DNA of 64,000 bases from Deinococcus aquaedulcis (GCF_019693445.1 NZ_JAHRBL010000018.1:10358-74357); one strand, 5' to 3'; numbered from the stretch's first letter, positions 22,071-33,421 are shown. Notes: generated by a model not told the origin, from the sequence alone. Made by a program: numbers and translations.

Positions 22071-22903
22071 ACAACGCCGCCCGCGTGAAGATGGCGCAGG
22101 AGACGCTGGCCCTGCTGGACGGGGGCGGCTACGCGCTGAACGGTCAGCCCATTACCCTGCCCGACCCAGGCCCCATGCTGGCCGGCACCCGGCTGCTGAC
22201 GCCCGCTGAGGCGCCCACGCTGCTGGCCGCGCTGCCCGGGGCCCGGGACCGCTGGGCCACCCGCACCGAGGTCACGCCCGAAACCACCTTCGCGGCGGCG
22301 CGGCGCCTGCGCGCCAGCGGCCCCGAAGTCCTGGCGCTGAACTTTGCGTCCGCGCGCAATCCGGGCGGCGGGTTCCTGAAGGGCAGCCTCTCGCAGGAGG
22401 AAGATCTGTGCCGGTGCAGCGGGCTCTATCTGTCGCTGACTGCGCCGCCGGTGTGGGGCTATTACGCCGCCAACCGTGAGGAACCTTCCGCGCTGTACAC
22501 CGACCACCTGATTTACAGCCCGCAGGTGCCCGTGTTCCGGGACGACCACGGCGCGCTGCTGGCCCAGCCGGTCACGGTGAACGTGCTAACGGCCCCCGCC
22601 CCTAATGCCGGCGCGGTGGCCCAGAACGAGCCGGCGCGCCGGGCCGAGGTCCTGCCCGCTTTGCGCCGCCGCGCCGCGCTGGTGCTGGGCGCCGCCGCCC
22701 TGACTGGCCAGACCCGGCTGGTGCTGGGGGCCTGGGGCTGCGGCGTGTTTCAGAATGATCCGCTTCAGGTGGCGACTGTCTTCCGCGACCTGCTGGCGCA
22801 AGAGGCCCGGGGCGTGTTTGAACAGGTGACGTTCGCGGTCTATGACCGGCAGCCGGGCCAGCCGGTGCTGGGCGCCTTTCAGGCCGTCCTGGGGGCCCCA
22901 TGA
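22067..22903 (+). CDS. Bacterial-type poly(ADP-ribose) glycohydrolase (TIGR02452/DUF2263)
   Basis: A 278-residue macrodomain-fold enzyme. The PARG signature is seen as NPGGGFLKGSLSQEEDLCR (98-116): the GGG loop at 100-102 with catalytic glutamates at 111-112. The C-terminal LVLGAWGCGVFQNDP is also typical. It should release ADP-ribose from modified protein or nucleic acid. Its place between an RNA ligase and an end-healing kinase, with overlaps on both sides, suggests ADP-ribose on nucleic-acid ends as substrate; that is inference. D. radiodurans has a characterised PARG of this family next to an HD-Pnk gene. Confidence 0.9.
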   Translation: MNNAARVKMAQETLALLDGGGYALNGQPITLPDPGPMLAGTRLLTPAEAPTLLAALPGARDRWATRTEVTPETTFAAARRLRASGPEVLALNFASARNPGGGFLKGSLSQEEDLCRCSGLYLSLTAPPVWGYYAANREEPSALYTDHLIYSPQVPVFRDDHGALLAQPVTVNVLTAPAPNAGAVAQNEPARRAEVLPALRRRAALVLGAAALTGQTRLVLGAWGCGVFQNDPLQVATVFRDLLAQEARGVFEQVTFAVYDRQPGQPVLGAFQAVLGAP

Positions 22904-24189
22904 GCCCCCCTGCCGTTCCCGACGTGCTGGCCCTGCTGGCGGAGGGCCGGCCGCTGACCTTCGAGACCATCAGCGCGGCCTTCACCCCTTTTGTGCCGCT
23001 GCTGGCCCGGTTGCCCGACACCCCGCAGGACCCCCAGTGGCACGCCGAGGGCTCCGTGGCTGCCCACAGCGCCCTGGTGGTGGCCCACGCGCACGCCCTG
23101 GCCGATGAAGCGGGGCTGGGGGGCGAGGACCGCGCCGCGCTGCTGCTGGCCGCCGCCCTGCATGACCTGGGCAAGGCGCGCACCACCCGTGAGGAGCCCG
23201 ATGAAACGGGGGCCCTGCGCATCCGCTCGCCGCAGCACGCCCGGCGGGGGCGTGACGAACTGGCCTTCCGGTTGCTGGACACCGGGATAGCCCCAGTCCT
23301 GCTGCTGAAGGTCCTGGCTCTGGTGGCCGAACACCACAGCCTGCACCGCGCGCTGGACGGCGACGGGCTGAACAGTGGTTGGTCGCGGGGCGTGCCGGCC
23401 CTGGCCCGGCGGGCGCCGCTGCCCCTGCTGACCCGGCTGGCCCGCGCCGACGCCCGGGGCCGCGTGGTCCTCAGTGGCGACGCGGCGCGCGGCGAGGACA
23501 GCGCCGACCTGCTGGAACTCGCCGCGCAGGACCTGGGGGTGTGGGCGGGGGGCGATCCCTTCGCCGCCTTCCGCGCCGAGGTGGCGGCGCTGCTGCCCGG
23601 GGCCAGCCCGGACCTGCAGGCGCTGGCCGCAGGGCGCGGCCTGCAGGACTGGGAGGCGGGCCGCATTCACACCCCCCACGAGGCGGCGGCCCGCGTGCAG
23701 GACGCCGCCCGGCACGGCTTTCCCCGCCTGACCGTGCTGTGCGGCCCCAGTGGCAGCGGCAAATCCACCCTGGCCGCAGCGTTTCCAGATGCCGAGGTGA
23801 TCAGTCTGGACGACCTGCGCGCGCAGTTGGGTGGGGGCCGCCACGGCGCTAAGCACGGCGCCTGGGTCAGTGGGCAGGTCATGCAGGCTGCCCGCGAAGC
23901 GCTGCGGGCCGGGCTGCGCCGGGGGGCCCACGTGGTCTGGGACGCCACCAGCCTGCGGCGCAGTGGCCGCGCGCAGGTGCTGGGCCTGGGCCGCGATTAC
24001 GGCGCCCTGACTCGGATCGTGGTGGCCTGGACCCCGCCTGCCCTGGCCGCCGCGCGCAACCGCGCCCGCCCCCAGCCAGTGCCCGCCGCCGTGCTGGCCG
24101 ACCAGTTCCGGGCTCTGGACTTCCCCGAGGTGTCCGAAGCCCACGAGGTCATCCTGCGCGGCCCAGAGGAGGAAACATGGACGCTTTAA
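22900..24189 (+). CDS. HD-Pnk: HD phosphohydrolase fused to polynucleotide 5'-kinase
   Basis: A 429-residue two-domain end-healing enzyme. The N-terminal HD domain (about 20-250) has the metal motif LHDLGKART (87-95) and EHHSLH (144-149); in HD-Pnk from Runella this domain removes 2',3'-cyclic phosphate. The C-terminal kinase domain (275-429) has the P-loop CGPSGSGKST (281-290), the substrate loop SLDDLR (302-307) and WDATSLRRSGR (347-357), as in T4 Pnkp. It would give 3'-OH and 5'-phosphate ends for the ligase. GAGGAGG near its 3' end serves the next gene, which it overlaps by 13 bases. Confidence 0.92.
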   Translation: MSPPAVPDVLALLAEGRPLTFETISAAFTPFVPLLARLPDTPQDPQWHAEGSVAAHSALVVAHAHALADEAGLGGEDRAALLLAAALHDLGKARTTREEPDETGALRIRSPQHARRGRDELAFRLLDTGIAPVLLLKVLALVAEHHSLHRALDGDGLNSGWSRGVPALARRAPLPLLTRLARADARGRVVLSGDAARGEDSADLLELAAQDLGVWAGGDPFAAFRAEVAALLPGASPDLQALAAGRGLQDWEAGRIHTPHEAAARVQDAARHGFPRLTVLCGPSGSGKSTLAAAFPDAEVISLDDLRAQLGGGRHGAKHGAWVSGQVMQAAREALRAGLRRGAHVVWDATSLRRSGRAQVLGLGRDYGALTRIVVAWTPPALAAARNRARPQPVPAAVLADQFRALDFPEVSEAHEVILRGPEEETWTL

Positions 24190-24986
24190 CTTTCCCGCCC
24201 CAGTTGGCCGCCGCCGCCGCCGACCACCCCTGGCCGCTGGTCTTTGCCACCGTCAGCGGCGCGCACCTGTACGGCTTTCCCAGCCCCGACAGCGACTGGG
24301 ACCTGCGCGGCGTGCATGTGCTGCCCCTGCGCGAGGTGCTGGGCCTGGTCGTCAAGCAGCAGACTGTTGAGATTGTCAGCGACCCAGCACTCGAATACAT
24401 GCAGATGGCGCCTTATGGACCCCAGACTGAACTCGATCTGGTCACGCATGACGCCCACAAGTTCGCGGCGCTCCTCCTGAAGCGCAACGGGTATGTCCTC
24501 GAACAGCTGCTCTCGCCGCTGGTGGTGCACACATCGCCCGCGCACGCGGCGCTGGTGGCCCTGGCCCCGGGCGTGCTGACCCGGTACCACGCGCACCACT
24601 ACCTGGGCTTTACCGCCAACCAATGGAAGCTGCTGGAAAAGGAACCGGTGCCGCGCGTCAAGCCGCTGCTGTACGCCTTTCGCACGGTGCTGACCGGCCT
24701 GCACCTGCTGAACACGGGCGAGGTCCAGGCGAATCTGGAGGTGCTGAACGCCGGGGCCCAGCTGCCCTTCCTGACCGACTTGATGGCCCTAAAGCGGGAG
24801 GGGCGCGAGGCCGAACCGCTGCCCGGCGACCTGTCTTTTTACCGCGCCGAACATGCCCGGCTGGTGGGGGCCCTGGAGAACGCACAGGCCACGACCCGTC
24901 TGCCCGCTGCGGTGCCCGAGGAGGTGCGCCGCGCCGTCAGCAACTGGGTGGTGGCCGTGCGCCTGGGGGAGTTGCCATGTTCCTGA
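24177..24986 (+). CDS. YcgL-type predicted nucleotidyltransferase 2
   Basis: A 269-residue paralogue of the enzyme at 20483 with a shorter N-terminus. The catalytic region reads VSGAHLYGFPSPDSDWDLRG (residues 26-45), with Asp40 and Asp42 as metal ligands. It then shows the family stretch ELDLVTHDAHKFAALLLKRNGYVLEQL and, later, LLYAFRTVLTGLHLLNTGEV. It starts inside the HD-Pnk gene behind a strong AGGAGG and overlaps the exonuclease by 10 bases. Two NTases of one family in a single operon suggest two substrates or a two-step tailing reaction. Confidence 0.88.
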   Translation: MDALTFPPQLAAAAADHPWPLVFATVSGAHLYGFPSPDSDWDLRGVHVLPLREVLGLVVKQQTVEIVSDPALEYMQMAPYGPQTELDLVTHDAHKFAALLLKRNGYVLEQLLSPLVVHTSPAHAALVALAPGVLTRYHAHHYLGFTANQWKLLEKEPVPRVKPLLYAFRTVLTGLHLLNTGEVQANLEVLNAGAQLPFLTDLMALKREGREAEPLPGDLSFYRAEHARLVGALENAQATTRLPAAVPEEVRRAVSNWVVAVRLGELPCS

Positions 24987-25552
24987 ACGTCGTGGATGTG
25001 GAAGCCACCTGCTGGGACGGACCGCCGCCCCCCGGGCAGGTGAGCGAGATCATTGAAATCGGCCTGTGCGTGCTGGACCTGTCCACCCTGGAACGAACAG
25101 AGCGCCGCGCCCTCTTCGTGCGTCCAGAGCGTTCGGCGGTGAGTGCCTTCTGTACGGAACTCACAGGGCTGCGGCCACAGGATGTGGCGGCCGGCCTGAG
25201 GTTCCGGGACGCCTGCGCCGTCCTGCGGCGCGAGTTCCACACCGATTCGCGCCCCTGGGCCAGCTGGGGCGACTATGACCGCAAGCAGTTTCAGGCGCAG
25301 TGTGCGGCAACCGGCATCCCGTACCCCTTCAGTACCCGGCACATCAATGCCAAGAAGGTGTTTACCGAGGCCCACGGCCTGAACAAGCGCCCCGGCATGG
25401 CGCAGGCGCTGGCCCACGCGGGTCTGCCCCTGGAAGGCCGCCACCACCGGGGCGTGGACGACGCGTGGAATATCGCGGCATTGGTGGCGGGGCTGGTGCG
25501 AGCGGGGGGGTGGCCGGGGTCAGGGTCTGACGGGGTTTGGGCTTCGGGCTGA
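24977..25552 (+). CDS. DEDDh 3'-5' exonuclease, ERI1/KapD-like
   Basis: A 191-residue exonuclease. Exo I is VVDVEATCW with Asp7 and Glu9; Exo II lies in ASWGDYDRKQF (Asp99); Exo III is HHRGVDDAWNIA (His157, Asp161/162). The DVEATCW form and the ITGLRPxDV-like TELTGLRPQDV stretch are typical of ERI-1/3'hExo and bacterial KapD, which trim structured RNA 3' ends. As last gene of the operon it may trim damaged ends before healing and sealing. The C-terminal 20 residues (GGWPGSGSDGVWASG) look like read-through into intergenic DNA. Confidence 0.88.
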   Translation: MFLNVVDVEATCWDGPPPPGQVSEIIEIGLCVLDLSTLERTERRALFVRPERSAVSAFCTELTGLRPQDVAAGLRFRDACAVLRREFHTDSRPWASWGDYDRKQFQAQCAATGIPYPFSTRHINAKKVFTEAHGLNKRPGMAQALAHAGLPLEGRHHRGVDDAWNIAALVAGLVRAGGWPGSGSDGVWASG

Positions 25553-25560
25553 CCCCTCCA

Positions 25561-25669
25561 CCCCTTCGGGGCACCTCCCCTTGAGGGGAGGCAACAGCAG
25601 GCTTTGAGCGGAATGTTCGGCGTTGGCTCCCCTCCCAGGGGAGTTGGCCGCGCAGCGGCCTGAGGGGTA
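25561..25669. repeat. GC-rich palindromic elements
   Basis: Three palindromes in a row: CCTCCCC-TTGA-GGGGAGG (25574-25591), CTCCCCT-CCC-AGGGGAG (25627-25643) and GGCCG-CGCA-GCGGCC (25646-25660). They fill the gap between the exonuclease and priA and resemble the elements at 12641, 28438, 28625 and 37312. They could act as RNA hairpins that end the repair-operon transcript. Confidence 0.6.
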
Positions 25670-25763
25670 ACGCGGCAGCAGACCCACCCCCCTTCGGACG
25701 GTCCACGGGCCCTGCCGTCAAGGGCCCGGCTCACCTCGTTTCTTTTGGCTTCACGCTAGCCTC

Positions 25764-28289
<2,526 letters not shown>

Positions 28290-28781
28290 GCCGGTCTGCC
28301 GCCGACACCTCTCACCCGGAACAGGGTTGAGGGAGTCAACGCCACGCCCAAAAACCCGTTTCGCTCGGATTGAGCCGCAGATAGGATCGGAGGGTAGTGA
28401 AAATGCCTTGCTGCTCGCCTGATAGCTTGCTGTATTCCCCTCTCCCCTGGTGGGAGAGGGAGGGAGGAGCGGAGCGACGGAAGGGTGAGGGGGCCACCGC
28501 GTGGCTCGGAGGGGCGTGGCATCCATTCAGTCCCGTCTGGCCGGGGTTCGGCTCCTGCTCAAGCGAGGTGGGCAAGCCGCAAGCGAAACGTGGTCTTGGC
28601 CGCTGAGCACGCACCCCCTCCCAGCCTCCCCCGCAAGGGGGGAGGGGCAAAAACAGCGTGGTCGTCGCACGACTCTCTGCAGATGGCTCACCAGTCCTAA
28701 TCGTTGACCATCCGCCCCTCCCTTAACCCAGCTGACCAGCCAGTCAGACTGGCGTCAAGCGGCACCGTCAGTCTGCCCCTC
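28290..28781. other. Intergenic region with two GC palindromes
   Basis: No gene supported. Palindromes CCCTCTCCC-CTGGT-GGGAGAGGG (28438-28460) and CCTCCCCC-GCAA-GGGGGGAGG (28625-28645) are spaced by about 165 bases of low-information sequence. The 60 bases before the next start contain GACCAGCCAGTCAGACTGG, a short imperfect palindrome that might be regulatory. Confidence 0.5.
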
Positions 28782-29600
28782 ATGAAAGTGTTCAAATTTT
28801 CCATTTCGCTGCTGCTGCTGGCCCAGGCTGGAACCGCCGCTGCCGCGCCGCAACTTAGTGCCCAGAGCATTATCGTCAACCCAGCGCCGAGCGGCCTGCA
28901 GGTCAGCGTGCGCACCAACCGTGACCAGTCCGGCAACGGCACGCCTCAGTACCGCCCCGGCGACCAGCTGGAGTTCTACACCCGCGTGAACAAGAGCGCC
29001 TACGTGTACCTCTTCAACATTGACCCCCAGGGCCGGGTGAACCTGCTGGCCTCCAATGGCCTGCAGGCGAAGGGCAATTTTGTGAAGGCCAACACCACCC
29101 GCGTCTTTCCGCGCAAGGGCGACCGCTCCACCTTCCTGCTGACCCTGCCCCAGGGCCTGAACCGAGTGCTGGCGGTGGCCAGCCCCAAGCCGCTGAGCCT
29201 GGAGCAGATCGCGCAGGTGAAAGACACCCAGGGCGGCGCCGTGCCCCTGACCGTGACAGGGCAGCAGGGCCTGGCCCAGGCCCTGAGCATCGTGGTGACC
29301 CCGGTGCAGGGCTGGACCAGTGACGTGGCGCAGTACGAGGTGACCCGCCGCGCCCTGGGCACCCTGCCCGTGCTGGACCCCGCCGCGCGGCAGGCCCAGG
29401 TGCGCTTTACCAAGGACGCTCGCCTGAGCGAAATCTACGTGGCCTACGCCGACCGCCTGCGCGCGGCGGGCTACCGACCCGTGAAGGCCCAGTACGGTGA
29501 GGACCGGGCCAGCGGCACCTTCGTGTCGGGGAGCCGCCAGCTCACGCTGGACGTGCGCAAGTCGGGCCAGCGCTTTGATGTGAAGCTGGTGCGCAAGTAA
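28782..29600 (+). CDS. Exported DUF4384 domain protein
   Basis: A 272-residue secreted protein. Signal peptide at 1-22 (FSISLLLLAQAGTAAAA). Residues 45-130 form the DUF4384 beta domain (YRPGDQLEFYTRVNKSAYVYLFNIDPQGRVNLL), found in several cell-surface and S-layer-linked proteins. The C-terminal part is unassigned. An upstream in-frame start at 28704 would put 26 residues before the signal peptide and is rejected. Its partner and function are unknown; it is monocistronic. Confidence 0.85.
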   Translation: MKVFKFSISLLLLAQAGTAAAAPQLSAQSIIVNPAPSGLQVSVRTNRDQSGNGTPQYRPGDQLEFYTRVNKSAYVYLFNIDPQGRVNLLASNGLQAKGNFVKANTTRVFPRKGDRSTFLLTLPQGLNRVLAVASPKPLSLEQIAQVKDTQGGAVPLTVTGQQGLAQALSIVVTPVQGWTSDVAQYEVTRRALGTLPVLDPAARQAQVRFTKDARLSEIYVAYADRLRAAGYRPVKAQYGEDRASGTFVSGSRQLTLDVRKSGQRFDVKLVRK

Positions 29601-29698
29601 GACGGGACTCAAGTGATTCCACACCCGTCCGAGCCACCCGGTGGCCCCCTCACCCCTCCGTCGCGCCGCTTTCAGAGTGTGGCTTTGACCTGTGGCGC

Positions 29699-31111
29699 TT
29701 AGGGCACTCGCACGCCGGTCAGCACGCGGTACAGGTCCAGCGCGTAGGAATCGGTCATGCCTGAGACATAGTCGGTGATGGTCAGCACCCGCTCGTAGGG
29801 CGTAAGCAGTCGGGCAGCGTCGGCCGGCGCAGCGGTGTCAACCAATCTGCAAAAGGTGGGGTCGGGACGAACTTTCAGATATTTGCGGGGCAGCATCTTC
29901 AGCAACTTCTCGCCTGAATTGCTCAGGTGTTCGCCGGCTTGCAAGTCTGGCGGCAGGGCGCCCAGCAATTCGTCCAGCAGGCCGCCAATCACCTTGAAGC
30001 CCGCGTACTCCACCTGCAAGACGCGCTCATCGGTGTACACCCTGGTTTTGGCCTCGGTGCCCAGGGCTTCGAAGGCGGCGTACAGGTCAGGCTCCGTGTG
30101 CTGCACGGCGTCAATAAGGGCGTGAGGAAAGGCGCCCTCACGTAGCTCGTCCAAGTGCGCATGAACCACCGCCATGACGGCCCGAATGAGCTCGCCAATC
30201 ACTTGGGCCCGCAGGGCAGAGACATCGAGCCTCTCCATGTCATCCAGCGACTGACCACGGAAGCGGGGGGGCAGCATGGGCCGCAACAACTCGCACAGGC
30301 GGCGCTTGGTGATCAGCCGGGCGTCGCAGGCGTCTTCCAGATCCACCACGCGGTAACAAATGTCGTCGGCGGCTTCCATCAAGTACACCAGCGGGTGTCG
30401 GGCAAAGTGACCCGGCTGGTGCAGGGTCAGGCCCAGCGCGGCGCGCACCATCTCGGCTAAGTCGGCGTCGGCTTGTACATAGTTGAATTTTTTGCGCGCG
30501 CAGTCGCTGCGGTCGCGGGGGTGGCTGCTGCTCTGCGGGTATTTCAGCAGCGCGCCGTAGGCGGCCAGTGTCAGGCGGCCCCCGCCGGGGCGCTCCCGGT
30601 CCCAGAGCCTCGCCATGATCCGGAAGCTCTGCGCATTGCCCTCGAAGCGCGCCACGTCGGTATATTCGGCCGACGACAGGTGCGCACTCAGGAGGCCCTG
30701 GTGCCGCGCGGCCCACTCCTGAATCGCAGCCTCGCCAGAATGACCAAAGGGCGGGTTTCCCAGGTCGTGCGCTAGGCAGGCCACGCTGACCACCGTGCCC
30801 AGGTCATCGGGCGAGAGGTGGACGGGCAGGTGCCCCAGGGCACGCAGATGTTTGCCGAATGCTTTCCCCAGCCCGCGCCCCACATTCGCCACCTCCAGCG
30901 TGTGGGTCAATCGGGTGCGCGTAAAGTCCGACTTGGCTAGCGGAAACACCTGCGTCTTGTCCTGAAGCCGCCGGAAGGCGCTGCTAAAGGCAATGCGCCC
31001 GTAGTCAGCATCAAACGGGGTTCGGCCCGTGGCCGCGTCTTCAAAAGGGTCGTCCCTACGTCCATGCAGCCGTCCATGTTCCAGCAGCTGCGCCCACCGC
31101 TCCTGTGCCAT
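29699..31111 (-). CDS. dNTP triphosphohydrolase (dGTPase family)
   Basis: A 470-residue HD-domain enzyme that splits dNTPs to deoxynucleoside and triphosphate and so helps control dNTP pools. Seen: YGRIAFSSAFRRLQDKTQVFP (37-57), the HD motif in RLTHTLEVANVGRGL and CLAHDLGNPPFGHSGE (113-126; His115, Asp116), FEGNAQSFRI and YLMEAADDICYRVVDLEDA. The start at 31111 is chosen because homology begins at AQERW/RRDDPFED; in-frame upstream codons exist. It is a Deinococcus-type short form without the E. coli insertion. Confidence 0.9.
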   Translation of the reverse strand: MAQERWAQLLEHGRLHGRRDDPFEDAATGRTPFDADYGRIAFSSAFRRLQDKTQVFPLAKSDFTRTRLTHTLEVANVGRGLGKAFGKHLRALGHLPVHLSPDDLGTVVSVACLAHDLGNPPFGHSGEAAIQEWAARHQGLLSAHLSSAEYTDVARFEGNAQSFRIMARLWDRERPGGGRLTLAAYGALLKYPQSSSHPRDRSDCARKKFNYVQADADLAEMVRAALGLTLHQPGHFARHPLVYLMEAADDICYRVVDLEDACDARLITKRRLCELLRPMLPPRFRGQSLDDMERLDVSALRAQVIGELIRAVMAVVHAHLDELREGAFPHALIDAVQHTEPDLYAAFEALGTEAKTRVYTDERVLQVEYAGFKVIGGLLDELLGALPPDLQAGEHLSNSGEKLLKMLPRKYLKVRPDPTFCRLVDTAAPADAARLLTPYERVLTITDYVSGMTDSYALDLYRVLTGVRVP

Positions 31112-31307
31112 ACCCGAGTGTTTCACAGCGGTGATAGGGCAGGGCGCCATTTTGTGGTTGCCCTGCTCCCCGCCGCTCCTCTCGATACGGGACTCAGGTG
31201 AGCCGAAGGGGGGTAAGCGGACTTGCAGAGCTACATCGCAGAGCGAACTCGAGCAAGACGCGACTGCGGCGATGGAAAAGCATATTGGGCTCCTCAAGAG
31301 GCCCGCT

Positions 31308-32537
31308 TTAACCTTCCAGCCACACCCGCAGCCGGGCCGGGCCACGCAGGCCCGGATTGGGTTTGAAGGGCGGCGCCGGTTCCACCCGCAGGTGCGGAAA
31401 CTGCTCGGCCAGCGCCGCGAACACCTCTGCGATTTCCAGCCGCGCGAGGCTGGCGCCCAGGCAGTAGTGCGGCCCGGCGGCAAAGGCGAGGTGGCGCGCA
31501 CTGTTCGGTCGGTCCCAGTCCAGGCGGTCCGGCTCAGGAAAGACCTCGGGGTCGCGGTTGGCCGCCCCCAGCAGCAGCTGCGTGAACGCGCCCGCCGGAA
31601 GCGTCTGCCCCCCCACGGTCAGCGGCGCGCTCAGGGCGCGGCCATCCACCTGCACAGGCGAGACCACGCGCAGCAGTTCGTCGGCCACGCCGGCGTGGCG
31701 GGGCTGCGCGACCAGGGCCGCCCAGGCGTCCGGCTGGCGCGAGAGTTCCAGCAGGCCGCCCGGAATCAGGTTGCTGGTGGTTTCGTGCCCGGCGGTGAGC
31801 AGCAGCACCGCGTTGGCCAGCAGTTCGTCGCCGCTCAGGCGCTCGCCGCCGTCTTCCACCGCCGCCATGGCCGAGAGCAGTCCTGGGCGGGGCCGGGCGC
31901 GCAGTTCGCCGGCCAGATCGCGAAAGTATGCGCGCATCTCTCGGGCGTCGGCGTCAATGCGGGCCATCAGTTCGGGGCTCTGGCTGGCGCTGCCCAGCAG
32001 ATCGGCCACTGAAGCCGACCAGCGCACGAACCGCGCCTCGTCCTCGCCCGAGAGCCCCAGCATCCCCATGATCACGCGCGCAGGCAGCGGGTTGGCCAGC
32101 CCCGCCACCAGATCGGCCCCCGGTCCCTGCGCCCGCAGCCCGGTCAGGAGTTCGGCGATCAGGGCGCGCACCAGTTCGCGCTGCTCTTCAATGACGCGTG
32201 GGGTAAAGGCCGCCGACACCAGCCCCCGCAGGCGGGCGTGCGCGGCGCCGTTGCGGAAGATCATCATGGGTTGCAGCAGCCGCAGCCCGTCCGAGAGCGC
32301 CGCCGCCCCTTCCATTCCCCCGCCGCTAACCGCCCCAGAGAAGCGCAGCACCGCGCTGTTCACCGCGTGGCCGGTGAGGTACATGCCCACCCAGGTGCCG
32401 TGGTCCAGCCGCATCACCCCGCCCTGGCTCAGGGCGCGCACCCGCTCGTAGGCAGGGTAGGGATTGGGAATGTTGTCTGGGTGCCACAGCGCAGCGGCGG
32501 CGTCCTGAGCAGCGTGGGGCGGCGTGGGCTGGGTCAT
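31308..32537 (-). CDS. Cytochrome P450
   Basis: A 409-residue soluble bacterial P450. Seen: I-helix oxygen-binding AGHETT (249-254), the K-helix ELLR (287-290) and the heme loop FAAGPHYCLG with the thiolate ligand Cys359. It would hydroxylate a hydrophobic small molecule; the substrate is unknown and no ferredoxin or reductase gene is adjacent. It is divergent from a winged-helix regulator across an 11-bp inverted repeat, which suggests it is the regulator's target. Confidence 0.95.
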   Translation of the reverse strand: MTQPTPPHAAQDAAAALWHPDNIPNPYPAYERVRALSQGGVMRLDHGTWVGMYLTGHAVNSAVLRFSGAVSGGGMEGAAALSDGLRLLQPMMIFRNGAAHARLRGLVSAAFTPRVIEEQRELVRALIAELLTGLRAQGPGADLVAGLANPLPARVIMGMLGLSGEDEARFVRWSASVADLLGSASQSPELMARIDADAREMRAYFRDLAGELRARPRPGLLSAMAAVEDGGERLSGDELLANAVLLLTAGHETTSNLIPGGLLELSRQPDAWAALVAQPRHAGVADELLRVVSPVQVDGRALSAPLTVGGQTLPAGAFTQLLLGAANRDPEVFPEPDRLDWDRPNSARHLAFAAGPHYCLGASLARLEIAEVFAALAEQFPHLRVEPAPPFKPNPGLRGPARLRVWLEG

Positions 32538-32556
32538 GGCCCCAGCGTGCGCCGTG

Positions 32557-32590
32557 TCTACTCGGCACACAAGGGCCGCTGCCGAGTAGA
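32557..32590. promoter_or_regulatory. Operator between P450 and its regulator
   Basis: A perfect 11-bp inverted repeat, TCTACTCGGCA (32557-32567) and TGCCGAGTAGA (32580-32590), with 12 bases between. The right arm ends 7 bases before the regulator's -10 (TACCCT, 32598-32603) and the left arm covers a possible P450 -10 (TAGACA on the minus strand, 32560-32555). Confidence 0.7.
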
Positions 32591-32609
32591 GGCGGCGTAC
32601 CCTGAGGGT

Positions 32610-33263
32610 GTGGCCCAGGTCTTCCAACATGTCACCGACCCGGAAGCGGTCAAGGTGTTTCTCAACCTGACCTACCTGCCGGTGCTGGCGGCGCTGATGA
32701 CCCGCGAATGGACGGTCTCGGCGCTGGCCGCGCACCTGGGGCTGGCGGTGAACGCCACGCACCACCGCGTGCGCCGCCTGGTGGCCGTGGGACTGGCCCA
32801 GGAAACCCGGCTGGAGGCGCGGCGCGGGCGCCCACTGCGCCACTACCGCGCGCCTTCAGCGCTGCTGGTGCCCTACCACTGCACGCCGCTGGACACGCTG
32901 GAAGACCTGATTGGCCTGCACGAGGACAGCTTTCAGGTGGCCTTTCAGCGGGCGGTGGTGCGCGCCGGGCTGGCGCTGGTGGACAACCGCAATGACATTG
33001 GCCTGCGGCTGTACGTGGAAGGCGATGAGGTGGTCTCGGACATCACACCCACGGCCGGGGCCTTCAGTTTCCGCGACCTGCTGCGCCCCGACGCCCCCGC
33101 CCTGCTGGCCAACCGGGGCCTGCTGCATCTGACCCGCGAGGACGCCAAGGCCCTGCAAACCGAATTGAGCGAGGTGCTGGCGCGCTACCTCCAGAAGACT
33201 GGGCCAGAGCCCTACCTCTTCCGCGTTGGGCTGGCGCCGGATCTGCCGGGCAGCGCAGGTTAG
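32610..33263 (+). CDS. Winged-helix transcriptional regulator
   Basis: A 217-residue protein with an ArsR-like winged helix at the N-terminus (LTYLPVLAALMTREWTVSALAAHLGLAVNATHHRVRRL, described by residues about 17-55). The C-terminal 130 residues are a putative ligand or dimer domain with no named family (YHCTPLDTLEDLIGLHEDSF). The start is GTG at 32610, 6 bases after TACCCT, so the RNA is probably leaderless. A similar but diverged regulator lies at 48886. It probably binds the palindrome it shares with the P450 gene. Confidence 0.8.
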   Translation: MAQVFQHVTDPEAVKVFLNLTYLPVLAALMTREWTVSALAAHLGLAVNATHHRVRRLVAVGLAQETRLEARRGRPLRHYRAPSALLVPYHCTPLDTLEDLIGLHEDSFQVAFQRAVVRAGLALVDNRNDIGLRLYVEGDEVVSDITPTAGAFSFRDLLRPDAPALLANRGLLHLTREDAKALQTELSEVLARYLQKTGPEPYLFRVGLAPDLPGSAG

Positions 33264-33421
33264 GACGGCCTACCCTCACGGGGCCAGATTCACCGGGAGA
33301 GCCTGCATCTTCGCAGGACCAGCAAGGTCATCTCCTGCTTCACCCACCTTTGAAAAGCGTCCCAACGTCACCCCACACTGCGCGGGCGGCCAGAACGCCT
33401 TCACCACTTACCACTCCCCAC

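Noticed and set aside
19755..25552. The repair operon as a toxin-antitoxin or restriction system
   Set aside because: No toxin fold, methylase or restriction nuclease is present; all enzymes match end processing.
31280..31307. Intrinsic terminator after the P450 gene
   Set aside because: A GGGC...GCCC hairpin is present but has mismatches and no proper U-run.
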